A stretch of 64,000 nucleotides of DNA from the NCBI RefSeq assembly GCF_006438845.1, contig NZ_RCZJ01000002.1, positions 137,145 to 201,144 on the forward strand, read 5' to 3'. The notes under the pieces are model-generated. The model did no database searches, was not told the DNA's origin, and saw only the letters and a list, made by a program, of their open reading frames with translations. Positions 29,210 through 39,955 of the stretch are shown piece after piece. Source of the stretch: Variovorax ginsengisoli. Its GTDB lineage: Bacteria; Pseudomonadota; Gammaproteobacteria; Burkholderiales; Burkholderiaceae_C. The position numbers and the translations under genes are program-made. The first letter of the stretch is position 1; every line of letters begins with the position of its first letter.

Positions 29210-30099
29210 CGCACGGCGCGACACCGCATCACACGGCCGACGTCGGCGCCGTGCAGGCGCCGGCCACGGTCGCGCAGGCGCTGCGTGCGGTCGCCGCGCT
29301 GGGTCTCGACCGGCTCGATGCCCAGCTGCTGCTGCTGCACGCGCTCGGCCGACCGGTGCACGAGCGCGCCTGGTTGCTGGCCCACGACGCCGACGCGCTT
29401 CCGGTCGATGCCTGGACGACGCTGTCGCAGCTGAGCGCGCGCCGCGTGGCCGGAGAGCCAGTGGCGTACCTGCTCGGCGAGAAGGAATTTCACGGTTTGG
29501 CCTTGCAGGTCGATGCCCGCGTGCTGGTGCCGCGACCCGACACTGAAACGCTGGTCGACTGGGCGCTGGACCTGCTGCACGCGCAGGTCGGACCGCATGT
29601 GCTCGACCTGGGCACTGGCAGCGGCGCGATCGCATTGGCGCTGCAGCAGGCGCGGCCGGACGCGCAGATCGACGCGGTGGACGCCAGTGCCGAAGCTTTG
29701 GCCGTTGCGCGCCAGAACGGCCGGCGTCTCGGCCTTCCAGTGCAGTTCGCGCACGCCGATTGGCTGGAAGGCGCGGCCGCCGGCTACGACCTGATCGTGT
29801 CGAACCCGCCGTACATCGCCGCAGGCGACTCGCACCTCCCGGCACTGGTGCACGAGCCGGCGTCGGCTTTGGTCTCCGGCGCAGACGGGCTCGACGACAT
29901 CCGCCGCATCGTGCATGACGCGCCCCGCCATCTGGCCGCAGGAGGCTGGTTGCTGCTCGAGCATGGCCACGACCAGGCCGATGCAGTGCGCACGCTGCTC
30001 GCGGCGCACGGCTTTGCCGACGTGCAGAGCCGCGACGACCTGGCCGGCATCGCACGCTGCAGCGGCGGGCGAACCATGGCCCTTGCTGGCAGGCTTTGA
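29206..30099 (+). CDS. prmC: release factor glutamine methyltransferase
   Basis: A 297-residue SAM-dependent enzyme that methylates the GGQ glutamine of release factors. The SAM motif is '[15 protein letters not shown]' and the catalytic NPPY is '[12 protein letters not shown]' near residue 200; '[15 protein letters not shown]' is another PrmC hallmark. ATG 29206 overlaps the prfA stop (ATGA), so enzyme and substrate are co-translated. The first ~20 residues (His/Ala rich) are a lineage-specific extension. Confidence 0.95.
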   Translation: MTHGATPHHTADVGAVQAPATVAQALRAVAALGLDRLDAQLLLLHALGRPVHERAWLLAHDADALPVDAWTTLSQLSARRVAGEPVAYLLGEKEFHGLALQVDARVLVPRPDTETLVDWALDLLHAQVGPHVLDLGTGSGAIALALQQARPDAQIDAVDASAEALAVARQNGRRLGLPVQFAHADWLEGAAAGYDLIVSNPPYIAAGDSHLPALVHEPASALVSGADGLDDIRRIVHDAPRHLAAGGWLLLEHGHDQADAVRTLLAAHGFADVQSRDDLAGIARCSGGRTMALAGRL

Positions 30100-30165
30100 A
30101 CCCGCGCGCAACGCGAAACCCATCGCAGTGAAATAATCGCCCCAGCATATTTTCAGGAGTGCCCC

Positions 30166-30492
30166 ATGTCCGACGCCCAGCAACGCATCGACGACCTCGT
30201 CAAGACCAACGAACTCGTGCTCTTCATGAAGGGCAACGCCAGCTTTCCGATGTGCGGCTTTTCCGGCCGCGCGATCCAGATCCTCAAGGCCGTGGGCGTC
30301 GACACGCGCACGCTCAAGACGGTGAACGTGCTCGACGACCAGGAAATCCGCCAGGGGATCAAGGAATACAGCAACTGGCCGACCATTCCGCAGCTCTACG
30401 TCAAGGGCGAATTCGTCGGCGGATCGGACATCCTGATGGAGATGTACGAGTCGGGCGAGTTGCAGCAGGTCATCGGCGCACCCGCCGCCTGA
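30166..30492 (+). CDS. grxD: monothiol glutaredoxin
   Basis: A 108-residue monothiol glutaredoxin with the CGFS active site (Cys30 in 'PMCGFSGRA'). The glutathione-binding 'WPTIPQLYVKGEFVGGSDI' segment is present. Family members bind a [2Fe-2S] cluster at a dimer interface and help deliver clusters or sense iron. An AGGAG site lies 6 bp before the ATG, and an 'AATAAT' box at 30132-30137 could be its -10 element. It follows prmC by 66 bp. Confidence 0.95.
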   Translation: MSDAQQRIDDLVKTNELVLFMKGNASFPMCGFSGRAIQILKAVGVDTRTLKTVNVLDDQEIRQGIKEYSNWPTIPQLYVKGEFVGGSDILMEMYESGELQQVIGAPAA

Positions 30493-30577
30493 GACCGGAC
30501 CGTCGCGCGCCCGCCGGCGCGGCTTCGCGCTTCGGCGCTGCGCGCAGTCAGTACCATGGCGGACCCTCGATAGCCCC

Positions 30578-31885
30578 ATGACCCTGACCCAAAGCCTGCT
30601 CCTGATCCTCGTCCTCATCACCACGAGTGCCTTCTTCTCCCTCGCCGAGATCACGTTGGCCGCCTCGCGCCGGCTGCGGCTGCGACAGATGGCCGACGAA
30701 GGCGATGCACGCGCTGACCGCGTGCTGCGCGTGCAGGAGCAACCCGGCCCCTACTTCACCGTGGTACAGATCGGCCTGAACGCCGTCGCGATCCTGGGCG
30801 GCGTCGTCGGCGAAGGCGCGTTCTCTCCTTTCTTCTCCGCAGTGCTCGAACGGTGGATGAGCGTGGACGCGGCGCAGGGCTGGGCCTTCGCGGCGTCCTT
30901 CGTGATCGTCATCGCGCTGTTCCTGGTGTTCGCCGACCTCTTCCCCAAGCGGCTCGGCATGAACGACCCCGAACGGCTGGCAGTGCGCATGGTCGGGCCG
31001 ATGCAGGTGCTGATCACCGCATTCAAGCCGCTGGTCTGGTTCTTCACGCGCAGCACCGACATGTTGTTCCGCTGGCTGGGCATGCCGCTTCAGCGGGTCG
31101 ACCAGATCACCTCGGCCGACATCCTCGCAATGACCGAGGCGGGCGCGCGCGCCGGCGTGCTGGCCGTGCGGGAGCAACAGGTGATCGCCAACGTCTTCCA
31201 GCTCGACACGCGCCTCGTCGGCAGCGTGATGACCTCGCGCGACCGCATCGCGTGGTTCCAAAAGGACGATCCCGAGTCGGTGCTGCGCGCGCGCATCGTG
31301 GCCGAGCCCTTCTCGGCCTACCCGGTGTGCGACGGCGACATCGATCACGTGCTGGGCTACGTCGACGCCAAGGACATGTTCCAGCGGGTGCTCAGCGGCC
31401 AGCCGCTGGCGCTCGACCAGGGCGTGCCGCTGCACAAGGCGCTGGTGGTGCCCGACCGGCTCACGCTGACCGAGGTGCTCGAGCAATTTCGCCAGGCGCA
31501 CGAAGACTTCGCGATCATCGTCAACGAGTACAGCCTGGTGGTCGGCGTGATCACGCTCAACGACGTCATGAGCACGGTGATGGGCGACCTGGTCGGCCCG
31601 CAACAGGACGAGGAACAGCAGATCGTCCGGCGCGATGAGAATTCCTGGCTGATCGACGGCGTGACGCCGGTGCAGGATGTGCAAAGGGCACTCGACATCG
31701 ACACGCTGCCGCATGCCGACGAATACGAGACGCTCGCCGGCTTCCTGATGGTGATGCTGCGCCGCGTGCCCAAGCGCACCGACAGCGTCGACTGGAGCGG
31801 CTACACCTTCGAGGTGATGGACGTGGACAGCTACCGCATCGACCAGGTGATGGTGACGCGGACGCAACCCAAGGCCAAGCCGTAG
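30578..31885 (+). CDS. HlyC/CorC (CNNM)-family transporter-like protein
   Basis: A 435-residue protein with a DUF21 (CNNM) membrane domain of three to four helices (about 5-165, 'SAFFSLAEITLAASRRLRLRQ' and 'DLFPKRLGMNDPERLA'). Two CBS domains (about 200-330, 'VMTSRDRIAWFQKDDPE', 'AIIVNEYSLVVGVITLNDV') and a C-terminal CorC_HlyC domain ('ETLAGFLMVMLRRVPKRTD') follow. The family is tied to Mg2+/Co2+ efflux in some bacteria; older annotation as haemolysin is misleading. It is convergent with the transglycosylase gene (12-bp gap). Confidence 0.92.
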   Translation: MTLTQSLLLILVLITTSAFFSLAEITLAASRRLRLRQMADEGDARADRVLRVQEQPGPYFTVVQIGLNAVAILGGVVGEGAFSPFFSAVLERWMSVDAAQGWAFAASFVIVIALFLVFADLFPKRLGMNDPERLAVRMVGPMQVLITAFKPLVWFFTRSTDMLFRWLGMPLQRVDQITSADILAMTEAGARAGVLAVREQQVIANVFQLDTRLVGSVMTSRDRIAWFQKDDPESVLRARIVAEPFSAYPVCDGDIDHVLGYVDAKDMFQRVLSGQPLALDQGVPLHKALVVPDRLTLTEVLEQFRQAHEDFAIIVNEYSLVVGVITLNDVMSTVMGDLVGPQQDEEQQIVRRDENSWLIDGVTPVQDVQRALDIDTLPHADEYETLAGFLMVMLRRVPKRTDSVDWSGYTFEVMDVDSYRIDQVMVTRTQPKAKP

Positions 31886-31897
31886 CCGCTGCCGCGC

Positions 31898-32560
31898 TCA
31901 GTCGGCGGTGCGGTCCTGAAACGCCCATAGCCGCTGGTTGGAGAACACCGCATCGGGGTACGGTGCCCGCCCACGGCTCCCGTTGTAGCGGCCCAGCGTG
32001 AGAAACAGGTCGCCCCGCTCGCGGTCGAGGTAGTGGCGCAGGATGACGCAGCCGAAGCGCAGATTGGGTTGCATCTTGAACAGCTGGTTGGGATCGCCGT
32101 CGCCGATCACGCGTGTCCAGAACGGCATCACCTGCATCAGTCCACGCGCGCCGGCGCTCGAGATCGCCCATTTGCGAAAGTTGCTCTCGACCTGGATCAG
32201 GCCCAGCACCAGGCTCACGTCGAGGCCGGCGCGCCGGCTCTCGTACCAGACGGTCTGCAGCAGTTCGATGCGTTCCTGGTGGTCGGCCACCTTGCGCTTG
32301 AGCCGCTGACTCATTTCGCCGAGCCAGCGCAGGTAGGCCAGGCGCGACGCCGTGTCCTGGAACTCCGGTTTGGGCGGGCTGCTGCTGTGGATGGCAGCGC
32401 TCAACGCGTTGCGCACCGAATCGATCAGCGGTTCCTCGATCTGCGCGCCGGCATGCGCGCTGCGCGGCAGGGCCAGCATCAAGGCACCGGTCGCGACGCC
32501 GCCGAGCGCCAGCCGACGGGACAAGGGCAAGCCTCGGTCCGCCGCCGGCCCCATCGTCAT
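31898..32560 (-). CDS. lytic murein transglycosylase (SLT domain)
   Basis: A 220-residue exported enzyme that cleaves peptidoglycan glycan strands to 1,6-anhydro products. The N-terminal '[19 protein letters not shown]' with paired Arg and 'AHA' cleavage site looks like a Tat or Sec signal. The SLT core has the catalytic Glu in '[26 protein letters not shown]', followed by '[16 protein letters not shown]' and 'GRYNGSRG'. ATG 32560 overlaps the proS stop by 4 bp, so it is co-expressed with proS although unrelated in function. Confidence 0.92.
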   Translation of the reverse strand: MTMGPAADRGLPLSRRLALGGVATGALMLALPRSAHAGAQIEEPLIDSVRNALSAAIHSSSPPKPEFQDTASRLAYLRWLGEMSQRLKRKVADHQERIELLQTVWYESRRAGLDVSLVLGLIQVESNFRKWAISSAGARGLMQVMPFWTRVIGDGDPNQLFKMQPNLRFGCVILRHYLDRERGDLFLTLGRYNGSRGRAPYPDAVFSNQRLWAFQDRTAD

Positions 32561-34302
32561 GCAGCGAGCTTGGATTGCAGGAAGCTCAGGGCGCCTGCAG
32601 CCGGCACCTTGGTGGCGGCCGTCTCGCGCCGGTGCTGGTACTCGAACTGGCCTTCCTTGAGGCCGCGGTCGGAGATCACCAGGCGGTGCGGCACACCGAT
32701 CAGTTCCCAGTCGGCGAACATTGCGCCGGGGCGCTCGCCGCGGTCGTCCAGCAGCACGTCGACGCCGCCGGCCAGCAACTGCTCGTAGAGCGTTTCGGCG
32801 GCGAGCTTCACCTCGGCGCTGCGGTCCATGCCAATGGGGCACACCACGACGGTGAACGGCGCCAGCGCGTCGGGCCAGATGATGCCGCGCTCGTCATGGT
32901 TCTGCTCGATGGCCGCAGCCGGCAAGCGCGTGATGCCGATGCCGTAGCAACCCATCTCCAGGAACTGCGGCTTGCCGCCTTCGTCGAGGAAGGTGGCGTT
33001 CATGGCCTTGCTGTACTTGGTGCCGAGCACGAAGACGTGGCCGACCTCGATGCCGCGCTCGATGGCCAGCACGCCCTTGCCGTCGGGCGAAGCATCGCCG
33101 GCGACCACGTTGCGGATGTCGGCAACGATGGTCGGCTCGGGCAGGTCACGGGCCCAATTGACGCCGGTCATGTGGAAGTCGACCTCATTGGCGCCTGTGG
33201 TCCAGTCGGACATCACGGCGACCTCGCGGTCGGCCACCAGCGTGACCGGCTTCTTCAGGTTCAGCGGGCCGAGGTAGCCGGGCTTGCAGCCGAAGTGTTC
33301 GTCGATTTCGGTCGTGGTGGCAAAGCGGAAGCCCTGGTCGAGGCCCGCCAGCTTGCTCACCTTGATCTCGTTCATGTCGTGGTCGCCGCGCAGCAGCAGC
33401 AGCCAGACCTTCGAGCCCCTGATGTTGCCAGCGTCGTCGAGCACGTCGGTCGCCAGCACCAGCGATTTGACGGTGGTCGCGAGCGGCACACCGAGCAGTT
33501 CGGCCACGTCGGCGCAGGTGCTCTTGCCGGGCGTCGGCGTCTTGGCGAGCGGCTTCGTGGCGGCTCCGCGCGGCGCGGCCGGCGCCAACGCTTCGGCCTT
33601 CTCCATGTTGGCGGCGTAGTCGCTGTCGGGGCAGTACACGATGGCGTCCTCGCCGGTGGCGGCGATCACCTGGAACTCTTCGCTCAGGTCGCCGCCGATG
33701 GCACCGCTGTCGGCCGCGACAGCGCGGTAGGTCAGGCCGAAGCGGTCGAAGATGCGGCGGTAGGCCTGCGCCATGTTCTGGTAGCTGGCCTTGGCCGCGT
33801 CGAGATCGCGGTCGAAGCTGTAGGCGTCCTTCATCGTGAACTCGCGGCCGCGCATCAGGCCGAAGCGCGGACGACGCTCGTCGCGGAACTTGGTCTGGAT
33901 TTGGTAGAAGTTGCGCGGCAGTTGCTTGTAGCTGCGGATTTCTTGGCGGGCAAGGTCGGTCACGACCTCTTCGCTGGTCGGCTGCACGATGTAGTTGCGC
34001 TCATGGCGGTCCTGAATGCGCAGCAGCTCCGGGCCCATCTTCTCGAAGCGGCCGCTCTCCTGCCAGAACTCGGCGGGCTGCACCACGGGCATCGACAGCT
34101 CGACGGCGCCGGCCCGGTTCATTTCTTCGCGCACGATGGCCTCGACCTTGCGGATCACGCGCAGGCCCATGGGCATGTAGGTGTAGATGCCCGCGCCGAG
34201 CTTCTTGATCATGCCGGCGCGCATCATGAGCCGGTGGCTCGCGACTTCGGCGTCAGCGGGCGCTTCCTTCAGGGTGGAGACAAAGAAACGGGAAGCTTTC
34301 AT
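32557..34302 (-). CDS. proS: prolyl-tRNA synthetase (bacterial type, with editing domain)
   Basis: A 581-residue class II synthetase. Motif 1 region '[23 protein letters not shown]' and motif 2 region '[26 protein letters not shown]' are clear. An INS/YbaK-type editing domain lies in the middle (about 225-400, '[17 protein letters not shown]') and edits Ala-tRNA-Pro. Motif 3 '[15 protein letters not shown]' and a C-terminal anticodon-binding domain complete it. ATG 34302 ([10 protein letters not shown]) is the standard N-terminus; the frame upstream is antisense to rppH. Confidence 0.97.
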   Translation of the reverse strand: MKASRFFVSTLKEAPADAEVASHRLMMRAGMIKKLGAGIYTYMPMGLRVIRKVEAIVREEMNRAGAVELSMPVVQPAEFWQESGRFEKMGPELLRIQDRHERNYIVQPTSEEVVTDLARQEIRSYKQLPRNFYQIQTKFRDERRPRFGLMRGREFTMKDAYSFDRDLDAAKASYQNMAQAYRRIFDRFGLTYRAVAADSGAIGGDLSEEFQVIAATGEDAIVYCPDSDYAANMEKAEALAPAAPRGAATKPLAKTPTPGKSTCADVAELLGVPLATTVKSLVLATDVLDDAGNIRGSKVWLLLLRGDHDMNEIKVSKLAGLDQGFRFATTTEIDEHFGCKPGYLGPLNLKKPVTLVADREVAVMSDWTTGANEVDFHMTGVNWARDLPEPTIVADIRNVVAGDASPDGKGVLAIERGIEVGHVFVLGTKYSKAMNATFLDEGGKPQFLEMGCYGIGITRLPAAAIEQNHDERGIIWPDALAPFTVVVCPIGMDRSAEVKLAAETLYEQLLAGGVDVLLDDRGERPGAMFADWELIGVPHRLVISDRGLKEGQFEYQHRRETAATKVPAAGALSFLQSKLAA

Positions 34303-34359
34303 CGGTCTTTCGCAGGCTCGAGACGGGGGTTTCGGCAGCATCGCCGGGGAACTGGTCGC

Positions 34360-34387
34360 TTGCCGAGTGCGACCCGGCAGGCATAAT
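34360..34387 (+). promoter_or_regulatory. sigma70-like promoter for rppH
   Basis: TTGCCG (34360-34365) and CATAAT (34382-34387) are spaced by 16 bp, about 30 bp before the rppH ATG, in the divergent gap between proS and rppH. Confidence 0.5.
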
Positions 34388-34416
34388 CGACGCAGTTCAA
34401 AAATTGGGGTTTGATT

Positions 34417-35073
34417 ATGCTCGACCGTGACGGCTTCAGGCCCAACGTCGGCATCATCCTGCTCAACCAGAGAAACCAGGTTTTCTGGGGCAAACGCATC
34501 CGCACCCACTCCTGGCAGTTCCCGCAAGGCGGCATCGATCGCGGCGAGAGTCCCGAGCAGGCCATGTTCCGGGAATTGCACGAAGAGGTGGGGCTCCATC
34601 CGGAGCATGTGCGGATCGTCGCCCGTACCCGCGACTGGTTGCGCTACGAGGTGCCGGATCGGTTCATCCGCCGTGACGCACGCGGTCACTACAAAGGCCA
34701 GAAGCAGATCTGGTATCTGCTGCAACTTGTCGGCCACGACTGGGATCTCAACCTGCGTGCCACCGACCATCCCGAATTCGACGCTTGGCGTTGGCATGAC
34801 TACTGGGTGCCATTGGACGTGGTGGTGGAGTTCAAGCGCGGCGTCTACGAAATGGCGCTGACCGAACTCGCCCGCTATCTGCCAAGGCAAGACTTTCGCA
34901 ACCGCTTCCTGCGAAGCAACGTGCGCGCTCGAGAGTTCGAGCGCTATCCGACCGTCGCAGGCCAAGACCCACATTTCGAGCTGCCTCCGGGCGCCAGCTT
35001 CGACCCCGATCCCAATGCCACTTCTGCCAGCGACCCCCCTCCTGTCATCGACCCGCCCCATGCGCCGCGCTAG
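34417..35073 (+). CDS. rppH: RNA pyrophosphohydrolase
   Basis: A 218-residue Nudix hydrolase that trims 5'-triphosphate RNA ends and so triggers RNase E-dependent decay. The Nudix box spans residues 38-60, ending '[10 protein letters not shown]', and matches GX5EX7REUXEEXGU. The opening '[15 protein letters not shown]' is characteristic of RppH. ATG 34417 is preferred to an in-frame TTG six bases upstream. The C-terminal ~55 residues beyond the Nudix fold are Pro/Asp-rich and lineage-specific. Its end overlaps the next gene by 14 bp. Confidence 0.95.
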   Translation: MLDRDGFRPNVGIILLNQRNQVFWGKRIRTHSWQFPQGGIDRGESPEQAMFRELHEEVGLHPEHVRIVARTRDWLRYEVPDRFIRRDARGHYKGQKQIWYLLQLVGHDWDLNLRATDHPEFDAWRWHDYWVPLDVVVEFKRGVYEMALTELARYLPRQDFRNRFLRSNVRAREFERYPTVAGQDPHFELPPGASFDPDPNATSASDPPPVIDPPHAPR

Positions 35074-35560
35074 CCGCGCCTTCGTCTTTGCCTGCGTACT
35101 TGGCAGCCTCGGCGGCGGCGCCGTCGGCCAGATTTTTCAAGGCCCCGACTGGAAAGAGAGCGATACGCCGCCGCCGCCTGCATTCGACGAACGCCGCCTC
35201 GTTCCCATTGAAATGCCAAGCTACATGACACTGCGCTTCGGCGTCGATCCAAACACCATCGTCATCACCGACGACGGTCTGGTGCGTTATGTGGTGGTAG
35301 CGAGCAACAAGGCCGGCGGCGCCACCAACGCCTTCTACGAGGGCGTGCGCTGCGCAACCGGCGAGATGAAAAGCTATGCGCGCTCCAGTGGCGCCGGCTG
35401 GGAGATCGTGCCCAATCCCGACTGGAAACGCATGGCGCTGATGAACTCCGGCTACACGCATGCCCTCGCCTCTCAGGGGCTGTGTCGAAGCGGCGCGCCC
35501 CGCGCCAGCGTGGGCGAAATGGTGCGCAGGCTCAAGAATCCGGTACAGGAACTCGAGTGA
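35060..35560 (+). CDS. CNP1-like family exported protein
   Basis: A 166-residue protein with an N-terminal signal ('[17 protein letters not shown]') and a single domain resembling the CNP1-like family known from Neisseria and other betaproteobacteria: '[13 protein letters not shown]', '[21 protein letters not shown]', '[12 protein letters not shown]'. It is predicted to be periplasmic; its function is unknown. ATG 35060 lies 14 bp inside the end of rppH, so it is probably translated from the same mRNA. Two Cys in the mature part could form a disulfide. Confidence 0.82.
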   Translation: MRRASRAFVFACVLGSLGGGAVGQIFQGPDWKESDTPPPPAFDERRLVPIEMPSYMTLRFGVDPNTIVITDDGLVRYVVVASNKAGGATNAFYEGVRCATGEMKSYARSSGAGWEIVPNPDWKRMALMNSGYTHALASQGLCRSGAPRASVGEMVRRLKNPVQELE

Positions 35561-35584
35561 TCTGCGAGCGGGCTCACTGCGGAT

Positions 35585-36727
35585 TCAGCGCGGGCCCATG
35601 AGCACCATATTGTCTCGGTGCACCATCTCCGATTCCGCGACGTAGCCCAGCAGACGCTCGAACTCCGCCGAAGGCTTGCGGCACAGCGTGCGTGCTTCAG
35701 CGCTCGAATAGTTGGCCAGTCCGCGTGCAAGCTCCGCACCTTCGGGGTCGCGCACCGCGATCACGTCGCCGCGTGAAAACTCGCCTTCGACGCCGGTCAT
35801 GCCGATCGGCAACAGGCTCTTGCCTTCGTCGCGCAGCTTGCGCGCCGCGCCCGCGTCCACCACCACCGCACCGCGCAACTGAAGGTGGTCGGCCATCCAT
35901 CGCTTGCGCGCCTGGTGCTTGGCAGTTTGCGCGACCAGCAGCGTGCCGATCGCCTCACCGCGCGTCAGGCGCAAAAGCGCATCGGGCTCACGACCCCATG
36001 CGATCACCGTGGAGGCGCCCGAGCCTGCTGCACGCTTGGCAGCAAGGATCTTGGTGATCATCCCGCCGCTGCCAATCGCCGACCCGACACCGCCGGCCAT
36101 GGCCTCGAGCGCGACGTCGCCGGCGCGGGCTTCGTGCACGAAGGTCGCGTCGGGATGCCTGCGCGGGTCGGCCGTGAACAGGCCCTTCTGGTCGGTCAAA
36201 ATGACGAGCGCATCGGCTTCGACCAGGTTGGCGACCAACGCGCCAAGCGTGTCGTTGTCGCCGAACTTGATCTCGTCGGTGACCACCGTGTCGTTCTCGT
36301 TGATGACCGGCACGACACCCAGGCCGAGCAGCGTCAGCAAAGTGGACCGCGCGTTCAGATAGCGCTCGCGGTCGGCCAGGTCGGCATGTGTGAGCAGCAC
36401 CTGTGCGCTGCCGACACCGTTGAGGCGCAGCTTGGTCTCGTAGACCTGCGCCAGGCCCATCTGCCCGACGGCGGCAGCAGCCTGCAGTTCGTTGATCTCG
36501 CGAGGTCGAGTTCGCCACCCGAGCCGCTTCATGCCTTCAGCAATGGCGCCGCTCGACACCATGACGACCTCGCGGCCGTCACGCATCAGACTCGCGAGTT
36601 GCCGGCACCATTCACCGATGGCTTCGTCGTCGAGGCCGCGTCCCTCGTTGGTGACGAGGCTGGATCCCACCTTGACGACGATCCGTCGAGCGTCGCGCAG
36701 TGCTGTGGAGGCAAAAGTGGAACTCAT
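35585..36727 (-). CDS. proB: glutamate 5-kinase
   Basis: A 380-residue enzyme that phosphorylates glutamate in the first step of proline synthesis. The amino-acid kinase domain covers about 1-265 ('[15 protein letters not shown]', '[15 protein letters not shown]', '[18 protein letters not shown]', '[15 protein letters not shown]') and a C-terminal PUA domain about 285-375 ('[13 protein letters not shown]', '[14 protein letters not shown]'). ATG 36727 (MSSTFAS) gives the family length. It follows obgE after 54 bp, the usual rplU-rpmA-obgE-proB order. Confidence 0.97.
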   Translation of the reverse strand: MSSTFASTALRDARRIVVKVGSSLVTNEGRGLDDEAIGEWCRQLASLMRDGREVVMVSSGAIAEGMKRLGWRTRPREINELQAAAAVGQMGLAQVYETKLRLNGVGSAQVLLTHADLADRERYLNARSTLLTLLGLGVVPVINENDTVVTDEIKFGDNDTLGALVANLVEADALVILTDQKGLFTADPRRHPDATFVHEARAGDVALEAMAGGVGSAIGSGGMITKILAAKRAAGSGASTVIAWGREPDALLRLTRGEAIGTLLVAQTAKHQARKRWMADHLQLRGAVVVDAGAARKLRDEGKSLLPIGMTGVEGEFSRGDVIAVRDPEGAELARGLANYSSAEARTLCRKPSAEFERLLGYVAESEMVHRDNMVLMGPR

Positions 36728-36781
36728 GGCAAGGCTCGGCGAAGATCGAAGACACACGGCCGAAGCCGAAGATGCAGGCGC

Positions 36782-37849
<1,068 letters not shown>

Positions 37850-37887
37850 TTACAAATGAAAGAGCCCCGGCAGGCGAGCGAGAAATG

Positions 37888-37912
37888 AAGAAGCCCCGAC
37901 AAGCGGGGCTTC
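37888..37912 (-). terminator. terminator-like hairpin after rpmA
   Basis: A perfect 9-bp stem (GAAGCCCCG/CGGGGCTTC, 5-nt loop) lies 22 bp beyond the rpmA stop. On the minus strand it is followed by TTCATTT, an imperfect T tract. It probably gives partial termination, lowering obgE-proB relative to the ribosomal proteins. Confidence 0.65.
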
Positions 37913-37934
37913 GGGCAGATCGGTGGAACGAGGC

Positions 37935-38195
37935 TCAGGCGGCCGGCGTCACATTGATCGTGTGCTTGTTCAGCGCGCCCTTGATGGCGAACGACACGTG
38001 GCCGTCGACCAATGCGAACAGCGTGTGATCCTTGCCCACGCCGACGTTGACGCCAGGGTGGAACTGGGTACCGCGCTGACGCACGATGATCGAGCCTGCG
38101 CTGATCAGTTCGCCGCCGAACGCTTTCACGCCCAGCATCTTGGGCTTGGAATCGCGCCCGTTTCGCGTGGAGCCGCCGCCTTTTTTCTGTGCCAT
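37935..38195 (-). CDS. rpmA: 50S ribosomal protein L27
   Basis: An 86-residue ribosomal protein. It starts '[16 protein letters not shown]', the flexible N-terminal tail that reaches the peptidyl-transferase centre, and contains '[15 protein letters not shown]' and '[14 protein letters not shown]'. The length equals the family norm. It follows rplU after 12 bp in the standard pair. Confidence 0.98.
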   Translation of the reverse strand: MAQKKGGGSTRNGRDSKPKMLGVKAFGGELISAGSIIVRQRGTQFHPGVNVGVGKDHTLFALVDGHVSFAIKGALNKHTINVTPAA

Positions 38196-38207
38196 GGTGC
38201 CTTCTCC

Positions 38208-38519
38208 TTAACCGGCGATCGCGCCGATTTGCAGTTCGGTGAACTGCTGGCGATGGCCTTGACGTTTCTGATAATGCTTGCGACGGCGCATCTTGAAGAT
38301 GTGCACTTTGTCGTGCTTGCCGTGCGAGAGCACGGTGACCGTGACGGATGCGCCGGACACCAGGGGCGTGCCGATCTTGATGTCCGAGCCGTTGCCGACT
38401 GCGAGAACTTGATCGATCACGATTTCCTGGCCTACGTCCGCAGCAATCTGTTCTACTTTAATTTTTTCGCCGGAAGCAACGCGATACTGCTTGCCGCCGG
38501 TTTTTATGACCGCGTACAT
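38208..38519 (-). CDS. rplU: 50S ribosomal protein L21
   Basis: A 103-residue ribosomal protein L21 ('[14 protein letters not shown]', '[22 protein letters not shown]'-like basic C-terminal RNA-binding region). It is the first gene of rplU-rpmA. An AGAGGT ribosome site lies about 5 bp before the ATG and an extended -10 promoter about 50 bp upstream. Confidence 0.98.
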   Translation of the reverse strand: MYAVIKTGGKQYRVASGEKIKVEQIAADVGQEIVIDQVLAVGNGSDIKIGTPLVSGASVTVTVLSHGKHDKVHIFKMRRRKHYQKRQGHRQQFTELQIGAIAG

Positions 38520-38570
38520 GATGACCTCTTGGATAAAGATGGCTCCGCGGCGAATTCCGCAGAGCCCAAG

Positions 38571-38599
38571 ATTCTAGCATGCCGGTCGTTTGCTGCCCG
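38571..38599 (-). promoter_or_regulatory. extended -10 promoter for rplU-rpmA
   Basis: On the minus strand TGC precedes TAGAAT (38576-38571), forming an extended -10 element. The -35 position at 17 bp is weak (CGGGCA). The predicted leader to rplU is about 45 nt, which suits a ribosomal protein operon. Confidence 0.55.
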
Positions 38600-38639
38600 A
38601 TGGCCGGCGACCGCTCAGAGCAGCGGCGACCTTGCTCCC

Positions 38640-38645
38640 TATAAT
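38640..38645 (+). promoter_or_regulatory. consensus -10 box upstream of ispB
   Basis: A perfect TATAAT in the rplU-ispB divergent region would start transcription near 38652, about 70 nt before the favoured ispB start codon. No good -35 hexamer is seen. Confidence 0.45.
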
Positions 38646-38721
38646 TTGCGTTCGCCATCGCGGCCGGGTGCCGCGCGCCCTCATACATTTCCAGCTGCGC
38701 CTAGCCCGGCGTGTCACCGTT

Positions 38722-39714
38722 TTGCCCAGCCCTGCCGCCGACGCCTCTACGACCCGTTCCGTTCTGTCACTGATCGCGGACGACATGGTCGAGGTCGACC
38801 GTGTGATCGCGCGCCGCCTTGACACAGGGGTGCCGCTGGTCAGCCACGTGTCGCAGTACATCATTTCGGCAGGCGGCAAGCGACTTCGGCCGGCATTGCT
38901 CTTGCTGATGGCAGGCGCGCTCGGCTTTCGCGGAGAGCAGCGCTTCAATCTTGCCGCCGTCGTGGAATTCATTCACACCGCGACCTTGCTGCACGATGAT
39001 GTCGTCGACGAATCCACGTTGCGCCGTGGACGACCCACGGCCAATGAATCGTTCGGAAATCCCGCGAGCGTGCTGGTCGGCGATTTCTTGTATTCGCGCG
39101 CGTTCGAGATGATGTTGGACGCCAACAACATGCGCGTCATGCAGATTCTGGCCGAGGCAACCAACGTGATTGCCGAGGGTGAAGTGCTGCAGCTGATGAA
39201 CATGCACGACGCATCGCTGGACGAGGCGGCCTACCTGCGTGTGATCCGCTCGAAGACCGCCAAACTGTTCGAAGCAAGCACGCGCCTGGCAGCAGTTCTC
39301 GCCGGCGTCGACGCAGAGACCGAACAAGCCTGCGCTTCGTATGGACAGGCGCTCGGCACGGCATTTCAAGTGATCGACGACGTGCTGGATTACGAAGGCG
39401 ATGCCAGTGAAACCGGCAAGAACGTCGGTGACGACTTGCGCGAAGGCAAAACGACGTTGCCGCTGATCCTTGCCATGCAGCGCGCAGAACCATCACAAAG
39501 CACGCTGATCCGGACTGCCATCGAGACAGGCGATACGAGCCAACTTCCTCACATTGTGGACATCGTCCGTACAACCGGCGCATTGGACGCCACACGGGCC
39601 GCCGCGGCATCCGAAGCGCAGCGTGCAATCGATGCATTGCGTGGCTTCCCCGAGAATTCGCACCAGGCCGGTTTGCTACAATTGGCGGCTCAGTTGCTTG
39701 AGCGACGCGCCTAG
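38722..39714 (+). CDS. ispB: octaprenyl diphosphate synthase
   Basis: A trans-polyprenyl synthase (330 residues from this start) that makes the ubiquinone side chain. The first Asp-rich motif is 'LLHDDVVDESTLRRG', the second 'VIDDVLDYEGD', and 'ISAGGKRLRPALLLL' is the substrate-binding opening. The start is uncertain: the frame is open back to 38590, but homologues begin only ~15-20 residues before 'LIADDM'. I chose TTG 38722; GTG 38668 or ATG 38785 are alternatives. It is divergent from rplU, a classic arrangement. Confidence 0.93.
   Translation: MPSPAADASTTRSVLSLIADDMVEVDRVIARRLDTGVPLVSHVSQYIISAGGKRLRPALLLLMAGALGFRGEQRFNLAAVVEFIHTATLLHDDVVDESTLRRGRPTANESFGNPASVLVGDFLYSRAFEMMLDANNMRVMQILAEATNVIAEGEVLQLMNMHDASLDEAAYLRVIRSKTAKLFEASTRLAAVLAGVDAETEQACASYGQALGTAFQVIDDVLDYEGDASETGKNVGDDLREGKTTLPLILAMQRAEPSQSTLIRTAIETGDTSQLPHIVDIVRTTGALDATRAAAASEAQRAIDALRGFPENSHQAGLLQLAAQLLERRA
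39674..39682 (+). promoter_or_regulatory. extended -10 element for tRNA-Pro
   Basis: TGCTACAAT (TGn plus TACAAT) lies inside the last codons of ispB, about 83 bp before the mature tRNA-Pro 5' end. The -35 position is not consensus. Confidence 0.42.
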
Positions 39715-39764
39715 ACACCCACCCCGTGGGCACTTAGACGATTTCTCATTCGTGCAACCACCAT

Positions 39765-39841
39765 CGGGGTGTAGCTTAGCCTGGTAGAGCGCTACGTTCG
39801 GGACGTAGAGGCCGGAGGTTCGAATCCTCTCACCCCGACCA
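39765..39841 (+). tRNA. tRNA-Pro (anticodon CGG)
   Basis: A 77-nt cloverleaf with acceptor pairing CGGGGTG/CACCCCG, discriminator A and an encoded CCA end. The anticodon arm is CTACG-TTCGGGA-CGTAG, giving anticodon CGG; the T arm carries GGTTCGAATCC. It reads CCG proline codons. No integrated element follows its 3' end. A small hairpin (39872-39888, GCGCTTG/CAAGCGC) lies 30 bp beyond and may mark the transcript end, though only three T residues follow it. Confidence 0.97.
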
Positions 39842-39955
39842 GCCTTTTGCGGCTGTAATGCCAAATGCCACGCGCTTGCCGCAAGCGCCGGTTTACAGTC
39901 CCAAGGCGATCAGCGATGATCGTGAAGCACTTTTTCACGTCTTTTACATTCGTTG

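Noticed and set aside
39676..39864. Short minus-strand peptide opposite tRNA-Pro with an 'RGERIRTSGL'-like segment
   Set aside because: This is the familiar spurious peptide produced by translating antisense to a tRNA; the tRNA cloverleaf explains the sequence.
39842..39955. Attachment site for an integrated element at tRNA-Pro
   Set aside because: No integrase, direct repeat of the tRNA 3' end or change in gene content follows; pilB comes next.
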